A stretch of DNA of 64,000 nt from Corallium rubrum (Eukaryota > Cnidaria > Anthozoa > Scleralcyonacea > Coralliidae): assembly GCA_964035015.1 (NCBI GenBank), contig CAXIUP010000192.1, forward strand, positions 84,501 through 148,500, given 5' to 3'. Each line of letters opens with the position of its first letter. Positions within the stretch are counted from its first letter, which is position 1. Positions 1 through 11,450 of the stretch are shown here, piece by piece. Under the pieces are notes generated by a model, which saw only the letters and a list, made by a program, of their open reading frames with translations, was not told where the DNA came from and did no database searches. Position numbers and translations under genes: made by a program.

Positions 1-135
1 CATCAATACTACCATTGAATCAATGAAGCAGAGAATGGCAGATGCAATATAATTGCATGTAGCATAGACTAAATATTAGTTTGTAGTATTTTCCCTATGG
101 TACTTGTGCTTAAGTAATTATTCTACTCAGTTTTA

Positions 136-363
136 TGTGTCACCACGTGTCACCAACATGTCACCAGACATGTCACCCAGATAACTGCACTTGATACATG
201 GAAAATCAACGTGTCACCACGTGTCACCAAACTTTCTATAAAGTAAATATATACTTTACTTATACTGATAGTGGTGACATGTGGTGACACGTTGGTTTAC
301 AGCAATTTCAACACACTAAATTTGGTGACACGTTGGTGACACGTTGGTGACACGTGGTGACGC
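136..363. repeat. Inverted clusters of GTGTCACCA / TGGTGACAC
   Basis: Several copies of CACGTGTCACCAA run on one strand (136-232) and their complement TTGGTGACACGT runs at 270-363, so the region can fold into a long hairpin. It recurs in every array unit (for example 1501-1728, 2866-3093, 4231-4458). It looks like the subterminal or terminal repeats of a DNA transposon, possibly of the element that left the Tc1-type fragment. Confidence 0.7.
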
Positions 364-408
364 GTGATAACTCATTGTTTCATACACTATCGTTTGAATC
401 GGCTTCAG

Positions 409-863
409 ACCCTACAATCCTGGACCAAAATAGTGGCAAAAACCAGTTCTTTCTTCAAACTCTAACTTTCAGGGGCCCCCTCCCCCGAATGTCGACCCCC
501 TCCCACCAATATCAATGTTTTCCTAAGTATAAACTTTCCCAAATAACAGACTTTTTTCCATAAAAAAATCAAAAGCAAGCTCAAAGCGACAGTAATATAA
601 AGGGAAACTCTGTTAATTTTTTTCTCTCCAAATTCATACAATCCTGGACATAAATTATTGGCAAAAGTGTGAAAAATTCATAAATATCTTTGAAATTCCC
701 CCTCTCCCCCATTATCAATGTTGATTGTTGCATTCCAGACCAGATGACTTAGGAAAACATTGATATTGGGGGGAGGAGGCCGACATTCGGGGGAGGGGGG
801 CCCTGAAAGTTAGATTTTGAAGAAAGAACTGGTTTTTGCCACTATTTTTGTCCAGGATTGTAT
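409..863. mobile_element. Palindromic TA-flanked MITE (array unit 1)
   Basis: The segment begins TA-CAATCCTGGAC and ends GTCCAGGATTG-TA. Its arms of about 110 bp (409-525 and 750-863) are reverse complements with few mismatches. A third copy of the terminus, CAATCCTGGACATAAATT, lies at 636, so a shorter element of about 225 bp sits in the right half. TA duplication and inverted ends fit a Tc1/mariner-type non-autonomous element. It recurs in each unit; in unit 4 the right-hand element is gone. Confidence 0.75.
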
Positions 864-958
864 GAGAGAATTTTAGACTTATAATTTTTTTCGTTTGTCT
901 CGAGACTGGTCTGATTGATGGCAGTTTTAACTTATACTCAAAATGGTATTCACTAACT

Positions 959-1333
959 GTGAGACCGAATGAATCTTTGCAATGTTTACACGCCTCCCAT
1001 GCCTATATGAGTCATACATTGTGTGAGCAGTATACATGCAAAACCGTCACAGGGGAATTTATCGCGGAATTTATCAAGCCAAACTTCCCGCCTGCCTTCT
1101 TCCAAACCAAAAATTCAACATGCAAGATGTTTCTTCAGGACGGGGACCCAAAGCAAGTATCAGCAAAGCGAAGAAAGCAATGCAGGAGATGGGGTACACC
1201 TATTTTGATATCCCAGCCAGACTTCAATCCTATTGAGAACATGTTCCACGTTGTTCGCAAGAAGTTGACGGAAGACGCTATCGAATTGAAGATCGAAAAC
1301 GAGAACTACGAGCAGTTTTCATCGAGGGTGTAG
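959..1333 (+). pseudogene. Tc1/mariner transposase C-terminal fragment, array copy 1
   Basis: This frame encodes the C-terminal half of a Tc1/mariner-type DDE transposase. FLQDGDP matches the second catalytic aspartate motif (usually QDNDPKH), and QPDFNPIENMF matches the third motif (usually SPDLNPIENLW), with E as the last catalytic residue about 31 residues after the aspartate. The helix-turn-helix DNA-binding region and the first catalytic aspartate are absent, and the frame opens without an ATG, so this is a relic. The same 124 residues recur unchanged at 2324-2698, 3689-4063, 4836-5210 and 6202-6576. That conservation reflects array homogenisation rather than selection for function. Confidence 0.75.
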
Positions 1334-2323
1334 AAAACAATTGAGAGCGTTAAAATCATGCAGCTACATCAATACTACCATTGAATCAATGAAGCAGAGA
1401 ATGGCAGATGCAATAGAATTGCATGTAGCATAGACTAAATATTAGTTTGTAGTATTTTCCCTATGGTACTTGTGCTTAAGTAATTATTCTACTCAGTTTT
1501 ATGTGTCACCACGTGTCACCAACATGTCACCAGACATGTCACCCAGATAACTGCACTTGATACATGGAAAATCAACGTGTCACAACGTGTCACCAAACTT
1601 TCTATAAAGTAAATATATACCTTACTTATACTGATAGTGGTGACATGTGGTGACACGTTGGTTTACAGCAATTTCAACACACTAAATTTGGTGACACGTT
1701 GGTGACACGTTGGTGCCACGTGGTGACGCGTGATAACTCATTGTTTCATACACTATCGTTTGAATCGGCTTCAGACCCTACAATCCTGGACCAAAATAGT
1801 GGCAAAAACCAGTTCTTTCTTCAAACTCTAACTTTCAGGGGCCCCCTCCCCCGAATGTCGACCTCCTCCCACCAATATCAATGTTTTCCTAAGTATAAAC
1901 TTTCCCAAATAACAGACTTTTTTCCATAAAAAAATCAAAAGCAAGCTCAAAGCGACAGTAATATAAAGGGAAACTCTGTTAATTTTTTTCTCTCCAAATT
2001 CATACAATCCTGGACATAAATTATTGGCAAAAGTGTGAAAAATTCATAAATATCTTTGAAATTCCCCCTCTCCCCCATTATCAATGTTGATTGTTGCATT
2101 CCAGACCAGATGACTTAGGAAAACATTGATATTGGGGGGAGGAGGCCGACATTCGGGGGAGGGGGCCCTGAAAGTTAGATTTTGAAGAAAGAACTGGTTT
2201 TTGCCACTATTTTTGTCCAGGATTGTATGAGAGAATTTTAGACTTATAATTTTTTTCGTTTGTCTCGAGACTGGTCTGATTGATGGCAGTTTTAACTTAT
2301 ACTCAAAATGGTATTCACTAACT

Positions 2324-2698
2324 GTGAGACCGAATGAATCTTTGCAATGTTTACACGCCTCCCATGCCTATATGAGTCATACATTGTGTGAGCAGTATAC
2401 ATGCAAAACCGTCACAGGGGAATTTATCGCGGAATTTATCAAGCCAAACTTCCCGCCTGCCTTCTTCCAAACCAAAAATTCAACATGCAAGATGTTTCTT
2501 CAGGACGGGGACCCAAAGCAAGTATCAGCAAAGCGAAGAAAGCAATGCAGGAGATGGGGTACACCTATTTTGATATCCCAGCCAGACTTCAATCCTATTG
2601 AGAACATGTTCCACGTTGTTCGCAAGAAGTTGACGGAAGACGCTATCGAATTGAAGATCGAAAACGAGAACTACGAGCAGTTTTCATCGAGGGTGTAG
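2324..2698 (+). pseudogene. Tc1/mariner transposase fragment, array copy 2
   Basis: Identical in protein sequence to the copy at 959-1333. It carries the second and third catalytic motifs only and lacks the N-terminal half. Confidence 0.75.
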
Positions 2699-3688
2699 AA
2701 AACAATTGAGAGCGTTAAAATCATGCAGCTACATCAATACTACCATTGAATCAATGAAGCAGAGAATGGCAGATGCAATAGAATTGCATGTAGCATAGAC
2801 TAAATATTAGTTTGTAGTATTTTCCCTATGGTACTTGTGCTTAAGTAATTATTCTACTCAGTTTTATGTGTCACCACGTGTCACCAACATGTCACCAGAC
2901 ATGTCACCCAGATAACTGCACTTGATACATGGAAAATCAACGTGTCACCACGTGTCACCAAACTTTCTATAAAGTAAATATATACCTTACTTATACTGAT
3001 AGTGGTGACATGTGGTGACACGTTGGTTTACAGCAATTTCAACACACTAAATTTGGTGACACGTTGGTGACACGTTGGTGCCACGTGGTGACGCGTGATA
3101 ACTCATTGTTTCATACACTATCGTTTGAATCGGCTTCAGACCCTACAATCCTGGACCAAAATAGTGGCAAAAACCAGTTCTTTCTTCAAACTCTAACTTT
3201 CAGGGGCCCCCTCCCCCGAATGTCGACCCCCTCCCACCAATATCAATGTTTTCCTAAGTATAAACTTTCCCAAATAACAGACTTTTTTCCATAAAAAAAT
3301 CAAAAGCAAGCTCAAAGCGACAGTAATATAAAGGGAAACTCTGTTAATTTTTTCTCTCCAAATTCATACAATCCTGGACATAAATTATTGGCAAAAGTGT
3401 GAAAAATTCATAAATATCTTTGAAATTCCCCCTCTACCCCATTATCAATGTTGATTGTTGCATTCCAGACCAGATGACTTAGGAAAACATTGATATTGGG
3501 GGGAGGAGGCCGACATTCGGGGGAGGGGGCCCCTGAAAGTTAGATTTTGAAGAAAGAACTGGTTTTTGCCACTATTTTTGTCCAGGATTGTATGAGAGAA
3601 TTTTAGACTTATAATTTTTTTCGTTTGTTTCGAGACTGGTCTGATTGATGGCAGTTTTAACTTATACTCAAAATGGTATTCACTAACT

Positions 3689-4063
3689 GTGAGACCGAAT
3701 GAATCTTTGCAATGTTTACACGCCTCCCATGCCTATATGAGTCATACATTGTGTGAGCAGTATACATGCAAAACCGTCACAGGGGAATTTATCGCGGAAT
3801 TTATCAAGCCAAACTTCCCGCCTGCCTTCTTCCAAACCAAAAATTCAACATGCAAGATGTTTCTTCAGGACGGGGACCCAAAGCAAGTATCAGCAAAGCG
3901 AAGAAAGCAATGCAGGAGATGGGGTACACCTATTTTGATATCCCAGCCAGACTTCAATCCTATTGAGAACATGTTCCACGTTGTTCGCAAGAAGTTGACG
4001 GAAGACGCTATCGAATTGAAGATCGAAAACGAGAACTACGAGCAGTTTTCATCGAGGGTGTAG
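3689..4063 (+). pseudogene. Tc1/mariner transposase fragment, array copy 3
   Basis: Identical in protein sequence to the copy at 959-1333. It is a C-terminal relic. Confidence 0.75.
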
Positions 4064-4732
4064 AAAACAATTGAGAGCGTTAAAATCATGCAGCTACATC
4101 AATACTACCATTGAATCAATGAAGCAGAGAATGGCAGATGCAATAGAATTGCATGTAGCATAGACTAAATATTAGTTTGTAGTATTTTCCCTATGGTACT
4201 TGTGCTTAAGTAATTATTCTACTCAGTTTTATGTGTCACCACGTGTCACCAACATGTCACCAGACATGTCACCCAGATAACTGCACTTGATACATGGAAA
4301 ATCAACGTGTCACCACGTGTCACCAAACTTTCTATAAAGTAAATATATACCTTACTTATACTGATAGTGGTGACATGTGGTGACACGTTGGTTTACAGCA
4401 ATTTCAACACACTAAATTTGGTGACACGTTGGTGACACGTTGGTGCCACGTGGTGACGCGTGATAACTCATTGTTTCATACACTATCGTTTGAATCGGCT
4501 TCAGACCCTACAATCCTGGACCAAAATAGTGGCAAAAACCAGTTCTTTCTTCAAACTCTAACTTTCAGGGGCCCCCTCCCCCGAATGTCGACCCCCTCCC
4601 ACCAATATCAATGTTTTCCTAAGTATAAACTTTCCCAAATAACAGACTTTTTTCCATAAAAAAATCAAAAGCAAGCTCAAAGCGACAGTAATATAAAGGG
4701 AAACTCTGTTAATTTTTTTCTCTCCAAATTCA

Positions 4733-4739
4733 TACAGTA
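4733..4739. other. MITE excision footprint TA-CAG-TA
   Basis: In unit 4 the sequence reads TACAGTA, where every other unit has TA, then the 222-bp right-hand MITE (for example 3369-3590), then TA. The MITE is replaced by three bases between two TAs, which is what Tc1/mariner excision leaves. This accounts for the short 1147-bp unit. Confidence 0.75.
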
Positions 4740-4835
4740 TGAGAGAATTTTAGACTTATAATTTTTTTCGTTTGTCTCGAGACTGGTCTAATTGATGGCA
4801 GTTTTAACTTATACTCAAAATGGTATTCACTAACT

Positions 4836-5210
4836 GTGAGACCGAATGAATCTTTGCAATGTTTACACGCCTCCCATGCCTATATGAGTCATACATTGTG
4901 TGAGCAGTATACATGCAAAACCGTCACAGGGGAATTTATCGCGGAATTTATCAAGCCAAACTTCCCGCCTGCCTTCTTCCAAACCAAAAATTCAACATGC
5001 AAGATGTTTCTTCAGGACGGGGACCCAAAGCAAGTATCAGCAAAGCGAAGAAAGCAATGCAGGAGATGGGGTACACCTATTTTGATATCCCAGCCAGACT
5101 TCAATCCTATTGAGAACATGTTCCACGTTGTTCGCAAGAAGTTGACGGAAGACGCTATCGAATTGAAGATCGAAAACGAGAACTACGAGCAGTTTTCATC
5201 GAGGGTGTAG
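4836..5210 (+). pseudogene. Tc1/mariner transposase fragment, array copy 4
   Basis: Identical in protein sequence to the copy at 959-1333. It lies in the shortened unit, downstream of the MITE excision scar at 4733-4739. Confidence 0.75.
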
Positions 5211-6201
5211 AAAACAATTGAGAGCGTTAAAATCATGCAGCTACATCAATACTACCATTGAATCAATGAAGCAGAGAATGGCAGATGCAATAGAATTGCA
5301 TGTAGCATAGACTAAATATTAGTTTGTAGTATTTTCCCTATGGTACTTGTGCTTAAGTAATTATTCTACTCAGTTTTATGTGTCACCACGTGTCACCAAC
5401 ATGTCACCAGACATGTCACCCAGATAACTGCACTTGATACATGGAAAATCAACGTGTCACCACGTGTCACCAAACTTTCTATAAAGTAAATATATACCTT
5501 ACTTATACTGATAGTGGTGACATGTGGTGACACGTTGGTTTACAGCAATTTCAACACACTAAATTTGGTGACACGTTGGTGACACGTTGGTGCCACGTGG
5601 TGACGCGTGATAACTCATTGTTTCATACACTATCGTTTGAATCGGCTTCAGACCCTACAATCCTGGACCAAAATAGTGGCAAAAACCAGTTCTTTCTTCA
5701 AACTCTAACTTTCAGGGGCCCCCTCCCCCGAATGTCGACCCCCTCCCACCAATATCAATGTTTTCCTAAGTATAAACTTTCCCAAATAACAGACTTTTTT
5801 CCATAAAAAAATCAAAAGCAAGCTCAAAGCGACAGTAATATAAAGGGAAACTCTGTTAATTTTTTTCTCTCCAAATTCATACAATCCTGGACATAAATTA
5901 TTGGCAAAAGTGTGAAAAATTCATAAATATCTTTGAAATTCCCCCTCTCCCCCATTATCAATGTTGATTGTTGGATTCCAGACCAGATGACTTAGGAAAA
6001 CATTGATATTGGGGGGAGGAGGCCGACATTCGGGGGAGGGGGGCCCTGAAAGTTAGATTTTGAAGAAAGAACTGGTTTTTGCCACTATTTTTGTCCAGGA
6101 TTGTATGAGAGAATTTTAGACTTATAATTTTTTTCGTTTGTCTCGAGACTGGTCTGATTGATGGCAGTTTTAACTTATACTCAAAATGGTATTCACTAAC
6201 T

Positions 6202-6576
6202 GTGAGACCGAATGAATCTTTGCAATGTTTACACGCCTCCCATGCCTATATGAGTCATACATTGTGTGAGCAGTATACATGCAAAACCGTCACAGGGGAA
6301 TTTATCGCGGAATTTATCAAGCCAAACTTCCCGCCTGCCTTCTTCCAAACCAAAAATTCAACATGCAAGATGTTTCTTCAGGACGGGGACCCAAAGCAAG
6401 TATCAGCAAAGCGAAGAAAGCAATGCAGGAGATGGGGTACACCTATTTTGATATCCCAGCCAGACTTCAATCCTATTGAGAACATGTTCCACGTTGTTCG
6501 CAAGAAGTTGACGGAAGACGCTATCGAATTGAAGATCGAAAACGAGAACTACGAGCAGTTTTCATCGAGGGTGTAG
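6202..6576 (+). pseudogene. Tc1/mariner transposase fragment, array copy 5
   Basis: Identical in protein sequence to the copy at 959-1333. It is the last copy; the partial sixth unit ends before this region. Confidence 0.75.
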
Positions 6577-7470
6577 AAAACAATTGAGAGCGTTAAAATC
6601 ATGCAGCTACATCAATACTACCATTGAATCAATGAAGCAGAGAATGGCAGATGCAATAGAATTGCATGTAGCATAGACTAAATATTAGTTTGTAGTATTT
6701 TCCCTATGGTACTTGTGCTTAAGTAATTATTCTACTCAGTTTTATGTGTCACCACGTGTCACCAACATGTCACCAGACATGTCACCCAGATAACTGCACT
6801 TGATACATGGAAAATCAACGTGTCACCACGTGTCACCAAACTTTCTATAAAGTAAATATATACCTTACTTATACTGATAGTGGTGACATGTGGTGACACG
6901 TTGGTTTACAGCAATTTCAACACACTAAATTTGGTGACACGTTGGTGACACGTTGGTGCCACGTGGTGACGCGTGATAACGCATTGTTTCATACACTATC
7001 GTTTGAATCGGCTTCAGACCCTACAATCCTGGACCAAAATAGTGGCAAAAACCAGTTCTTTCTTCAAACTCTAACTTTCAGGGGCCCCCTCCCCCGAATG
7101 TCGACCCCCTCCCACCAATATCAATGTTTTCCTAAGTATAAACTTTCCCAAATAACAGACTTTTTTCCATAAAAAAATCAAAAGCAAGCTCAAAGCGACA
7201 GTAATATAAAGGGAAACTCTGTTAATTTTTTTCTCTCCAAATTCATACAATCCTGGACATAAATTATTGGCAAAAGTGTGAAAAATTCATAAATATCTTT
7301 GAAATTCCCCCTCTCCCCCATTATCAATGTTGATTGTTGGATTCCAGACCAGATGACTTAGGAAAACATTGATATTGGGGGGAGGAGGCCGACATTCGGG
7401 GGAGGGGGGCCCTGAAAGTTAGATTTTGAAGAAAGAACTGGTTTTTGCCACTCTTTTTGTCCAGGATTGT

Positions 7471-8040
7471 AGAAAACCAAACAAAAAGACAAAAAGACAT
7501 AATTTCATTCTACTCACTATTTAACAAGTCAGTAGAGAAATATGTTTATTTTAAATGTGGCTTATTTATAAATTATTAAAGATGATTTTTATATAATGTT
7601 GTTTTGTATAAGTATTGTAAAGTTTTTAGAGATGGGTCAGATCTCAGGGTATTTGTGCCCATCTGGCAGTGTCTGGTATTTGGTAAAACAGTTTATAGTT
7701 TTAAAGGCCTGCCTTCCCTTCCCTTCCCTTAATTGTTTTGTGTTGCCTCACTTTGCCTTGGTACTTGCCTTGCAGGTTGCCTCACTTAATTTGCCTACAT
7801 CTCAGGTATTGTTATGCATTTGCATTGTAATTTCGATTGATTCGAATTACTGCATTGTAAATTTGCAAGTATATTTATTTCATATCATAAATTTTCGTGT
7901 GTTATTTCTAGGCCAGAGTTTAACTATATATAGACGACCAAACTTAGTGACAGAAAGATATTTACAAGTATAGGCAAGTAAGTAGAAAACAACTGCAATT
8001 ATATCTATATTATGCACTAGTGCTATATCCTATACCTATT
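7471..8040. other. Unique AT-rich spacer
   Basis: Between the 1365-bp array and the minisatellite. It has a short CTTCC run near 7710-7730. The reading frame at 7596-7973 shows no recognisable domain and I do not call it. Confidence 0.5.
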
Positions 8041-9190
8041 TATGAATAGATTATATCTATATATTGTATCTTGTCGTTCATCTTGTCTTTCATCTTGTCA
8101 TGTATCTTGTCTTGCATCTTGTCTTGCATCTTGTCTTGCATCTTGCCTTGTCTTGCATCTTGTCTTGCCTTGCCTTGCCTTGTCTTGCCTTGCCTTAAAC
8201 TGCCCCGACCTGCCCTGCCCTGTGCTGTGCTGTGCTGTGCTGCGTGCTGTGCTGCGTGCTGTGCTGTATGCTGTGCTGTGCTGCGTGCTGTGCTGCGTGC
8301 TGTGCCGCGTGCTGTCCCGCGTGCTGTCCCGCGTGCTGTCCCGCGTCCTGCCCCGCGGCCTGCCCCGCGTCCTGCCCCGCGTCCTGCGCCGCGGCCTGCC
8401 CCGCGGCCTGCCCCGCGGCCTGCCCCGCGGCCTGCCCCGCGGCCTGCCCCGCGGCCTGCCCCGCGGCCTGCCCCGCGGCCTGCCCCGCGGCCTGCCCCGC
8501 GGCCTGCCCCGCGGCCTGCCCCGCGGCCTGCCCCGCGGCCTGCCCGCGGCCTGCCCCGCGGCCTGCCCCGCGGCCTGCCCCGCGGCCTGCCCCGCGGCCT
8601 GCCCCGCGGCCTGCCCCGCGGCCTGCCCCGCGGCCTGCCCCGCGGCCTGCCCCGCGGCCTGCCCCGCGGCCTGCCCCGCGGCCTGCCCCGCGGCCTGCCC
8701 CGCGGCCTGCCCCGCGGCCTGCCCCGCGGCCTGCCCCGCGGCCTGCCCCGCGGCCTGCCCCGCGGCCTGCCCCGCGGCCTGCCCCGCGGCCTGCCCCGCG
8801 GCCTGCCCCGCGGCCTGCCCCGCGGCCTGCCCCGCGGCCTGCCCCGCGGCCTGCCCCGCGGCCTGCCCCGCGGCCTGCCCCGCGGCCTGCCCCGCGGCCT
8901 GCCCCGCGGCCTGCCCCGCGGCCTGCCCCGCGGCCTGCCCCGCGGCCTGCCCCGCGGCCTGCCCCGCGGCCTGCCCCGCGGCCTGCCCCGCGGCCTGCCC
9001 CGCGTCCTGCCCCGCGTCCTTCCCCGCGTCCTGTCCCGCGTCCTGCCCCGCGCCCTGCCCCGCGTCCTGCCCCGCGTCCTGCCCCGCGTCCTGTCCCGCG
9101 TCCTGTCCCGCGTCTTGTCTTGCGTCTTGTCTTGCGTTTTGTTTTGCCTCTTGTCTTACGTCTTGTATTGCGTTTTGTCTTGCTTCGTAA
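8041..9190. repeat. 12-bp GC-rich minisatellite CTGCCCCGCGGC
   Basis: About fifty near-perfect copies of the 12-mer occupy roughly 8393-9005; one copy near 8543 has lost a single C. On both sides the units decay gradually through CGCGTCCTGCCC and CGCGTCCTGTCC to TGCGTCTTGTCT and finally TTGTCTTGCATC, mostly C-to-T changes. All frames are open only because 12 is a multiple of three and no codon is a stop. I do not call a protein. Confidence 0.97.
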
Positions 9191-9216
9191 CGAAATGTAT
9201 CACAAAGTACACACGT
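9187..9216. repeat. Left part of a GTAACG minisatellite
   Basis: The sequence CGTAACGAAATGTATCACAA matches the units at 9608-9800, so the minisatellite was probably continuous before the MITE at 9211-9607 inserted. Confidence 0.6.
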
Positions 9217-9607
9217 AAAAACGCAGTCTGATCAGCTCTGATCATATCAAATCTGCTCAGAGAAATGTAGCGACCCTTGGTACAGCCTGACAGCTACAGA
9301 ATGTACCAGTACTGATGTATAAACATTTAGTTAGGATTTCTAACAGACTGCGATAGCTCCTTAGACAACATACCTGTTCAGTCTGTTCTATCAAACTGAT
9401 ATACAGCACTGACAGTGTCAGTCTGATACAGTTTGACAGAATCTGTTCTGAACAGTCTGTTGTAGCTGCAGGAATGATACAGAAATGATATCATAGGTGT
9501 ATCATAGATGATACTGCAACAGGCTGTATCAGGGATTGCTACATTTTTCTGAACAGTTCTGACATCATTCTGCATCAGGTCTGACACAGAGTGTGCGTTT
9601 TTGCGAC
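9211..9607. mobile_element. MITE with ~100-bp imperfect terminal inverted repeats
   Basis: The left end CGTAAAAACGCAGTCTG is complementary to the right end, which reads CGCAAAAACGCACACTCTG on the other strand. Further in, left TCAGAGAAATGTAGCGACC matches right TCAGAAAAATGTAGCAATC. The interior is rich in CAGTCTGATACAG-like words. It has no coding capacity. The target duplication is unclear. It splits the GTAACG minisatellite. Confidence 0.6.
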
Positions 9608-9800
9608 TGTAACGTAATGTATCACAAGGTAACGAAAGGTCTCACAACGTAATGCAAGGTCTCACAATGTAACGTAAGTTCTCACAACGTAACAAAAGGT
9701 CTCACAAAGTAACGTAATGTATCACAAGGTAACGAAATGTATTACAACGTGACGTAATATCGCACAACGTAACGTACGTGAGATCTCACAACGTACGTAA
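9608..9800. repeat. ~20-bp minisatellite, GTAACGTAATGTATCACAAG type
   Basis: About nine degenerate copies of a 20-21 bp unit combine GTAACGNAANGT with NTCACAA. Copies vary at several positions, so this array is older than the neighbouring 12-bp array. Confidence 0.85.
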
Positions 9801-10671
9801 GTTATTACTGTTAAACCGGAACTATTTAATAACCATCTGCTTTACAAGAGCTAAATTTATACTATAGTCTTGACTAATTAACATGAATTAAATTACACTA
9901 CCTAATTACACTATCGAAGAAGTTGCATAATTTAAGATAATATAGCCCGGTCCCATGGTTCAGAATTATTTTTATAACAAAAGAAGTTATTGGTTGGAGT
10001 GAGTTAAGCCCGATTTCCGTTACACGCGCTTTGCCCCCGCGGGCGGAGTGGACTTGCAATCGGAAATTTTTAACTTCCAAAGCGAACTGAATAATGCACG
10101 CTCTGCCCACGCGGCAAAACGGACGTAATGGAAAATAACCTTAATTTAGAACGCGCGATGTATACGATTGCATGCAAATGCATCAATACATGCACTTTTC
10201 AGTATATAGCCCGAGGTTGTGATTATGCGAAATTATATTTCTATATATTTTAATTTTTTATTGCAGAAGCTTGCAAGAAGAAAAGCAAGTTTGGAGGCGT
10301 CACCGGTGTACAAAGAGTCGACTATCGACAAATATCGACAAATCGACTGTCTATTATATGTGAGGGTTAATGAATGGTCATTAGTTCATGCGATAAAGGA
10401 TTTATCATCGTGAGAGAAACTTAACGGCCACGAGCGAGAGGTTGACGTTAAATTCTTTGTCACACGAGTGAACATTAATTAACCATCTTATCATGACTCT
10501 TCTGCAATATTTTTTTCCCATTTAATTTACCGAGAAAGCAATTTCAAGAGTAAAAATCAAAATATTCATTAATATTAGTACGTGATAAGCGATGTTTTAA
10601 GTGGTTATGACTAACACACCTTTTTTAAAGAAAGGATTTAACCGGTCTGTTAGAACAATAAAACACGGGCG
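9801..10671. other. Non-coding stretch
   Basis: No convincing gene. A small GC-richer patch at 10005-10130 contains short inverted words but no clear element ends. Confidence 0.45.
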
Positions 10672-10932
10672 CAGTGGCGGATTACCAGTTTCGGGGCCTG
10701 TAGGCTAAATAAAATTCACGGGCCTTTATGACGATATTTTCCGGAAATTTTTTTTGAATTTAGAGTCTCGGAAACGCCATTTCCTGCATTCTGAGGCAGT
10801 GTACGATACGGCCCTGATATTCGTATAACAACTAATCTTAATGAAAAATCCATTCTCTGGAAATTACCGGCCTCTTACAAGCCCGGGCCTGTAGGCTTCA
10901 GCCTACTCAGCCTACTGGGTAATCCGCCACTG
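10672..10932. mobile_element. hAT-type MITE, 261 bp
   Basis: It begins CAGTGGCGGATTACC and ends with the exact complement GGTAATCCGCCACTG. The flanks are CACGGGCG and CATGGGCG, an 8-bp target duplication with one mismatch, as expected for hAT. Internal text around TTTAGAGTCTCGGAAA and CATTTCCTGCA is shared with the larger element at 28905-29593, so the two belong to related families. Confidence 0.85.
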
Positions 10933-11086
10933 CATGGGCGTGTCGTGAGATAAAATTTTTATTGTATTCCTAATCAGATTTATCTTATTACACACTCACG
11001 CTTCATTGTCCTAACAGGCGCGGTAATCGGTTTCTCTATTTTTAGTGGTAAGTGGTTATCATACTTTTTTCGAACAGAAGACGTGT

Positions 11087-11450
11087 GCGATTAAGAGATT
11101 ATTAACCGAAAACGATGGTCTGTATGGGAAAATATCAGACTAAGGTCTTGACAGTACGGACCGAGCCGCAGGCGACCTTGTTTAAAAAAGACCGAGGTCT
11201 GATATTTTCCTGCACAGACCGAGTAAACGAGGTTAATAAATCGTTTATAATATGGCTATCCGAGTTTTTCGATACCTATTGTATCAAAATTAGTGTGAAA
11301 ACATTAGAAATTCACGCCAGCGAAATGAATATCCGTGAGAGCGGTCCGCATACGGAAAAAGACGGACCGTGGTTCGGATACGCATTTTTGCGGACCGTGC
11401 GTTGGCCAATGAGAACCCGAGATATTACAAAGCCATATAATAAAACCTTC
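11087..11450 (+). mobile_element. Non-autonomous foldback element, Crypton-like family (E1)
   Basis: It opens with a hairpin (about 11110-11220; arms GGTCTGTATGGGAAAATATC and complement, apex CCGAGCCGCAGGCGA). Then comes the inverted repeat TTTATAATATGGCT (near 11249), matched by AGCCATATAATAAAAC at about 11432-11448. Before the right repeat there is a short CGGTCCG hairpin and GGCCAATGAG. The order of parts is the same as in the recombinase-bearing element at 16014-18327. The reading frame across it (11115-11513) looks incidental. Confidence 0.6.

Larger units (their letters stand above)
1..7470. repeat. Tandem array of a ~1365-bp unit (5.5 copies)
   Basis: The same sequence recurs head to tail. 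Units start at 1, 1367, 2732, 4097, 5244 and 6610; four full units are 1365-1366 bp, the fourth is 1147 bp, and the last is cut at 7470. Units differ by only scattered single bases, so the array is young or homogenised. Each unit contains GTGTCACCA-rich inverted clusters, a palindromic MITE region and a Tc1/mariner transposase fragment. The left edge lies outside the window. The right edge falls exactly at the end of the MITE arm (GTCCAGGATTG-TA). Confidence 0.97.

Noticed and set aside
7596-7973. 125-codon hydrophobic frame
   Set aside because: Low-complexity, no domain, next to a minisatellite; not supported.
8042-9231. Three long overlapping frames of 328-386 aa made of short amino-acid repeats
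   Set aside because: They exist in all three plus frames of a 12-bp minisatellite and have no start context or domain; they are a by-product of the repeat.
9898-10110. Short minus-strand frame near a GC-rich patch
   Set aside because: No ATG context, domain or splice signals beyond chance.
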